8,317 bases of DNA from CAVYGM01 sp963768025 (GTDB taxonomy: Bacteria; Bacteroidota; Bacteroidia; Cytophagales; Spirosomataceae), in NCBI GenBank assembly GCA_963768025.1, contig CAVYGM010000023.1, forward strand, positions 1 through 8,317. The letters are read 5' to 3'. Each line of letters starts with the position of its first letter. The first letter of the stretch is position 1. A model generated the notes under the pieces. It was not told where the DNA came from and made no database searches. It saw only the letters and a list, made by a program, of their open reading frames with translations. The position numbers and the translations under genes were made by a program. This document shows positions 6,514 through 8,317 of the stretch, piece after piece.

Positions 6514-7158
6514 ATGCTACCTATGTACTTGGACGAAATTATTGGTAACGAAACCGATTTGACGATACTCGAACATACAACTGATACATCGGGATATTCT
6601 GACTTGATCTTTGCCCTGTTTGATTTATTGGGAATGGATTTTTGCCCAAGGATCCGGGACATAAAAGATCAGCGGTTGTGTAAAATAAAGGATAGGGAAT
6701 GGGAATATCCGGCCTTGAAATTCACTGGCCGTGTCAATCCTGACTATCTGAAACAACATTTTGATGAACTTCTCAAAGTGGCTGCTTCCATTAAATCAGG
6801 AAGGGTAACTGCTTCATTGTTAATATCTAAACTTCAATCTTACCCACGCCAAAATAACCTGATGTACGTTTTGCAGGCTTATGGCCAGCTGGTAAAAACC
6901 ATTTTTATTCTGAAATACCTGCTCAGTATGCCGTTAAGAAGAAAAATAAATACACAGCTGATCAAAGGGGAGCAGCTGCACAACCTTAGACTTTACCTTT
7001 GGTTTGGTGGTGATGGGGTTGTACGCAGAAAACAGGAAGAACAACAGCAAAAAGTAGTCAGGAGCCTGAATCTGATCACCAATATTGTCCTGGTCTGGAA
7101 CACGGTTTATATACAAGAAGTTATCAAGCAATTATCACCAGGAAGGATGTCTCATTGA
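6514..7158 (+). CDS. tnpA: Inner tnpA fragment 3: DDE domain, second D and E
   Basis: True sequence begins at about LDEIIGNETDLTILEHTTDTSGYSD (second aspartate 6583-6585) and runs through DELLKVAASIKSGRVTASLLISKLQS to LIKGEQLHNLRLYLWFGGDG, with the third catalytic residue at 6970-6972, and LITNIVLVWNTVYIQEVIKQL, the conserved stretch aligning with the Tn3 TnpA segment GLVTNAVVLWNTIYMQ. The normal asparagine in NKGE is isoleucine here (IKGE). An extra T at 7135 diverts the frame to a premature stop. Confidence 0.85.
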   Translation: MLPMYLDEIIGNETDLTILEHTTDTSGYSDLIFALFDLLGMDFCPRIRDIKDQRLCKIKDREWEYPALKFTGRVNPDYLKQHFDELLKVAASIKSGRVTASLLISKLQSYPRQNNLMYVLQAYGQLVKTIFILKYLLSMPLRRKINTQLIKGEQLHNLRLYLWFGGDGVVRRKQEEQQQKVVRSLNLITNIVLVWNTVYIQEVIKQLSPGRMSH

Positions 7159-7294
7159 CGAAAATGACTTTGAATTTATCTCTCCTGCTCCTTTTGCGCA
7201 TATCAACCGGCTGGGAAAATACTCCTTTAATACAAATCCGGATCTTGGAGTCAATGGTTTACGGCCATTGAGAAAACCAAAACTAAATACTTAG
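7136..7294 (+). CDS. tnpA: Inner tnpA fragment 4: C-terminal tail
   Basis: After the shift at 7135 the frame reads HQEGCLIDENDFEFISPAPFAHINRLGKYSF and ends NGLRPLRKPKLNT at TAG 7292-7294. The HINxLGxYSF pattern and the closing LRPL are the standard C-terminus of Tn3-type TnpA. No independent start is expected; it is the tail of the interrupted gene. Confidence 0.85.
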   Translation, partial: HQEGCLIDENDFEFISPAPFAHINRLGKYSFNTNPDLGVNGLRPLRKPKLNT

Positions 7295-7297
7295 TTC

Positions 7298-7335
7298 ACT
7301 AACGCCGTTTTTCGCCCATTTGTAAGAAAAACCTC
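7298..7335 (-). repeat. Right terminal inverted repeat (IRR) of inner transposon
   Basis: This is the inverse complement of IRL with two mismatches in 38 bases. It begins three bases after the tnpA stop, so the outer end is the CTC at 7333-7335. Including GAACTA on the inner side the match extends to 44 bases, and on this side those six bases overlap the tnpA stop codon. Confidence 0.93.
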
Positions 7336-7443
7336 TAATTCAGGGGTGGAAGGATACGAAAAATGTCTTACCTTGCCATCTCAATAATCAATGTCTCACC
7401 ATCTGCCCCCCGACTGGGTTTTGTGCGACAAACACCCCTTCCT
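7336..7443. promoter_or_regulatory. Probable res/promoter region of outer transposon
   Basis: These 108 bases lie between IRR and the outer tnpR start. ATGTCTTACC (7363-7372) recurs as ATGTCTCACC (7391-7400), exactly 28 bases apart, and TTTGT-GCG-ACAAA forms a small dyad just before the gene. Such repeats upstream of tnpR fit resolvase-binding half-sites. On the minus strand, where the start of the outer tnpA should continue, I see no transposase-like N-terminus and an in-frame TAA. Confidence 0.4.
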
Positions 7444-8015
7444 ATGCTAATTGGCTATGCTCGCGTTTCCACCCAGGACCAGCAACTCCACCTTTAGCTC
7501 GACGACCGACACGGCCGGATGTGAACGCATCTGTCAGGAAAAGGTGTCCTCAGCAAAGGTGCGCCCTCAGCTTGAAATGCTGGTTGACTCGCTACGGGCA
7601 GGCGACACAGTGGTGGTCTGGAAGCTGGATCGGTTGGGGCGTTCCCTAAAAGAACTCATTAACTTGATCAATGAATTTCAAGATAAGGGAGTAGGCTTTC
7701 GGAGTCTGAATGACGCCATCGATACGACTACCGCGCAGGGGCGGTTGGTGTTCAACCTGTTTGCTTCGCTTGCCGAGTTCGAGCGGGACCTGATACGGGA
7801 ACGAACGCAGGCAGGACTATCGGCCGCTCGTTCCCGGGGTCGGCTGGGGGGACGCCCAAAGGGTTGGGCAAGGCGACTTTGGCGAAGCGAAAGCTGCAAG
7901 GACGCTATATGACGCGGGGGACAAAACGGCAGAAGAAATTGGCCGACTTTTGGGCATTAGTCGAGCCACAGTGTATCGGTATCTAGACTATCAGGCTGGT
8001 GATGCTGTTGAATGA
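7444..8015 (+). pseudogene. tnpR: Outer-element serine resolvase, broken
   Basis: The reconstructed product is about 190 residues: MLIGYARVSTQDQQLHL (catalytic S9, R7), AGCERICQEKVS, VVWKLDRLGRS (conserved arginines), IDTTTAQGRLVFNLFASLAEFERDLIRERTQAGL, RGRLGGRPKG, and a C-terminal helix-turn-helix KTAEEIGRLLGISRATVYRYL ending at TGA 8013-8015. Start ATG 7444 is fixed by the family N-terminus; a TTG at 7451 belongs to the wrong frame. Lesions: TAG at 7495-7497 where CAG is expected (C to T), a missing base at about 7498-7510, a missing base in the AAAGGG run at 7858-7863, and a missing A at 7890-7892. It is of the classical Tn3/Tn21-like resolvase type and clearly different from the inner tnpR. 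Confidence 0.9.
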
Positions 8016-8317
8016 GGGAGGTGAGGGATTTGTTCGCTCCAAGGGGCGATTAGAAAGGCTCGTAGTCAAGTCATGACGGTTTCTGTACCTTTTTTTAAAT
8101 ATACCCTATTTGACAGGGCCGCCTGCGCGGTACATTGAAATTTACTACAATGGCACGGACCACCCCGCGTGTGTGTAGGCACTGCGCCGGCAGCCCGGTC
8201 GTCGCTGGGCTTACTAAAGCCCCTAAACCTTTGAGGGTCGGTACTACCAAAATATCGCAAGTAAAGTGTGCCGATAAATGGGACCACGTCAGAATATGTT
8301 AGCCCCCCTATCATTAG
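8016..8317. other. Non-coding right region, no recognisable gene
   Basis: About 300 bases downstream of the outer tnpR carry no credible gene; an 82-codon minus-strand frame (8066-8314) has no family features and an implausible composition. Small symmetries are present: GTCATGAC (8070-8077), CCGC-CTGC-GCGG (8119-8130) and GGGCTT-ACTA-AAGCCC (8207-8222). A T-rich tract lies at about 8089-8096. I could not find an inverted partner for the left end of the outer element here. Confidence 0.5.
8207..8222. repeat. Perfect 6-bp stem hairpin GGGCTT-ACTA-AAGCCC
   Basis: An exact 6-bp inverted repeat with a four-base loop. No T run follows on either side, so it is not a convincing intrinsic terminator. 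It lies about 190 bases after the outer tnpR stop; its role is unknown. Confidence 0.35.

Larger units (their letters stand above)
3816..7294 (+). pseudogene. tnpA: Inner Tn3-family transposase, split by IS fragment and frameshifts
   Basis: With the 488-bp insert (5073-5560) and three extra T bases removed, the product is about 995 residues, the usual Tn3 TnpA length. N-terminal DUF4158-type DNA-binding region: MASLFLNQSQRERYEKVP, then FRGEHNRLGIALQIGIVRFMG, close to the equivalent segment of Tn3 TnpA. C-terminal DDE_Tnp_Tn3 domain: D in SSDGQRF (6362-6364), D in TTDTSGYSD (6583-6585), E in KGEQLH (6970-6972). The +T shifts are at 6500-6501, 6529-6530 and 7135. The stop codon TAG (7292-7294) is three bases from IRR, as usual in the family. 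The ATG at 3816 is chosen over a TTG at 3786 because the family N-terminus starts exactly there. The element cannot make full-length transposase as written. Confidence 0.92.
2900..7335. mobile_element. Inner Tn3-family transposon, 4,436 bp, complete ends
   Basis: It is bounded by 38-bp inverted repeats matching at 36 positions and contains divergent tnpR (minus) and tnpA (plus) genes with a dyad-rich region between them. Without the 488-bp IS fragment in tnpA it would be about 3.95 kb, a normal size for a Tn3-family element with no passenger genes. The five bases outside the left end are TAGCT and outside the right end TAATT; these are not identical, so no clean 5-bp target duplication exists. 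It sits inside the outer tnpA. Confidence 0.9.
100..8317. mobile_element. Older (outer) Tn3-family transposon remnant, interrupted
   Basis: A minus-strand Tn3-family tnpA (144-2899) and a plus-strand serine resolvase gene (7444-8015) form a divergent tnpA/tnpR pair of the kind seen in Tn3 itself, split by the inner transposon at 2900-7335. With the inner element removed, only 108 bp separate what is left of tnpA from the tnpR start, so about 100 tnpA codons are missing. The left end is probably near 100. The right end was not found and may lie beyond the window, so the end given is only a limit. Neither gene is intact, and mobility would need help in trans. Confidence 0.6.

Noticed and set aside
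2895..7340. TAGCT / TAATT as a 5-bp target duplication
   Set aside because: Two of five bases differ; for such well-preserved terminal repeats a real duplication should be exact or nearly so.
7336..7443. Minus-strand reading MAR-stop-DIFRILPPL joined across the junction to SYYRHQ as the true outer TnpA start
   Set aside because: It contains a TAA, is far too short for the ~100 missing residues, and does not resemble the conserved N-terminus of the family.
64..8307. GGGnnCTAAC in inverted orientation at 64-73 and 8298-8307 as ends of the outer transposon
   Set aside because: Only about 13 of 38 aligned positions agree and flanking bases show no duplication, so the match is no better than chance.
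8066..8314. 82-codon minus-strand reading frame near the right edge
   Set aside because: No recognisable motif, no ribosome-binding context, and it runs over hairpins; I treat the region as non-coding.
1..8317. CRISPR array, tRNA or rRNA gene, integron attC site or antibiotic-resistance cargo
   Set aside because: No regularly spaced repeats, no cloverleaf or rRNA signature, and every coding stretch is accounted for by transposase, resolvase or IS sequence; the 3015-3074 fold lacks the attC core-site pattern.

Overview
The window is a pile of nested mobile DNA with no ordinary host gene. It holds one Tn3-family transposon inserted inside an older, unrelated Tn3-family transposon, plus a fragment of an IS3-family insertion sequence lodged in the inner transposase gene. 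The inner resolvase gene has an exact TATATTTG box (pattern TAnnTTTG) upstream, the -7 element typical of Bacteroidota. The style of the inner proteins also fits Bacteroidota, perhaps Cytophagales, though this is inference. The outer element is visibly more GC-rich than the inner one, so the two have different histories.

Layout. 1-143 is non-coding and probably contains one end of the outer element. 144-2899 (minus) is the outer transposase gene tnpA. It lacks about its first 100 codons and has three single-base frameshifts. 2900-7335 is the inner transposon, bounded by 38-bp inverted repeats that match at 36 positions. Inside it are a short non-coding segment with a GC-rich foldable block, an intact serine resolvase gene tnpR (3087-3695, minus), a divergent intergenic region rich in dyads that is the likely res site, and tnpA (3816-7294, plus). 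That tnpA is interrupted by 488 bp of IS orfB sequence (5073-5560) and three +1 shifts. 7336-7443 is a probable res/promoter region of the outer element. 7444-8015 (plus) is its resolvase gene, broken by a nonsense codon and three frameshifts. 8016-8317 has no recognisable gene.

How the parts relate. Each transposon has the classical Tn3 plan: a DDE transposase of about 1,000 residues making cointegrates, a small serine resolvase to separate them, and a shared res region between divergent genes. Both transposases keep their D-D-E catalytic residues across the broken frames. Only the inner tnpR is intact end to end. The inner element has no exact 5-bp target duplication, and the outer tnpA has lost its 5' end exactly where the inner element sits, which suggests an adjacent deletion linked to replicative transposition. 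Nearly all lesions are single-base changes, mostly in or making short homopolymers. Sequencing error is therefore a serious alternative to real decay for the frameshifts, but not for the IS insertion or the missing 5' end.
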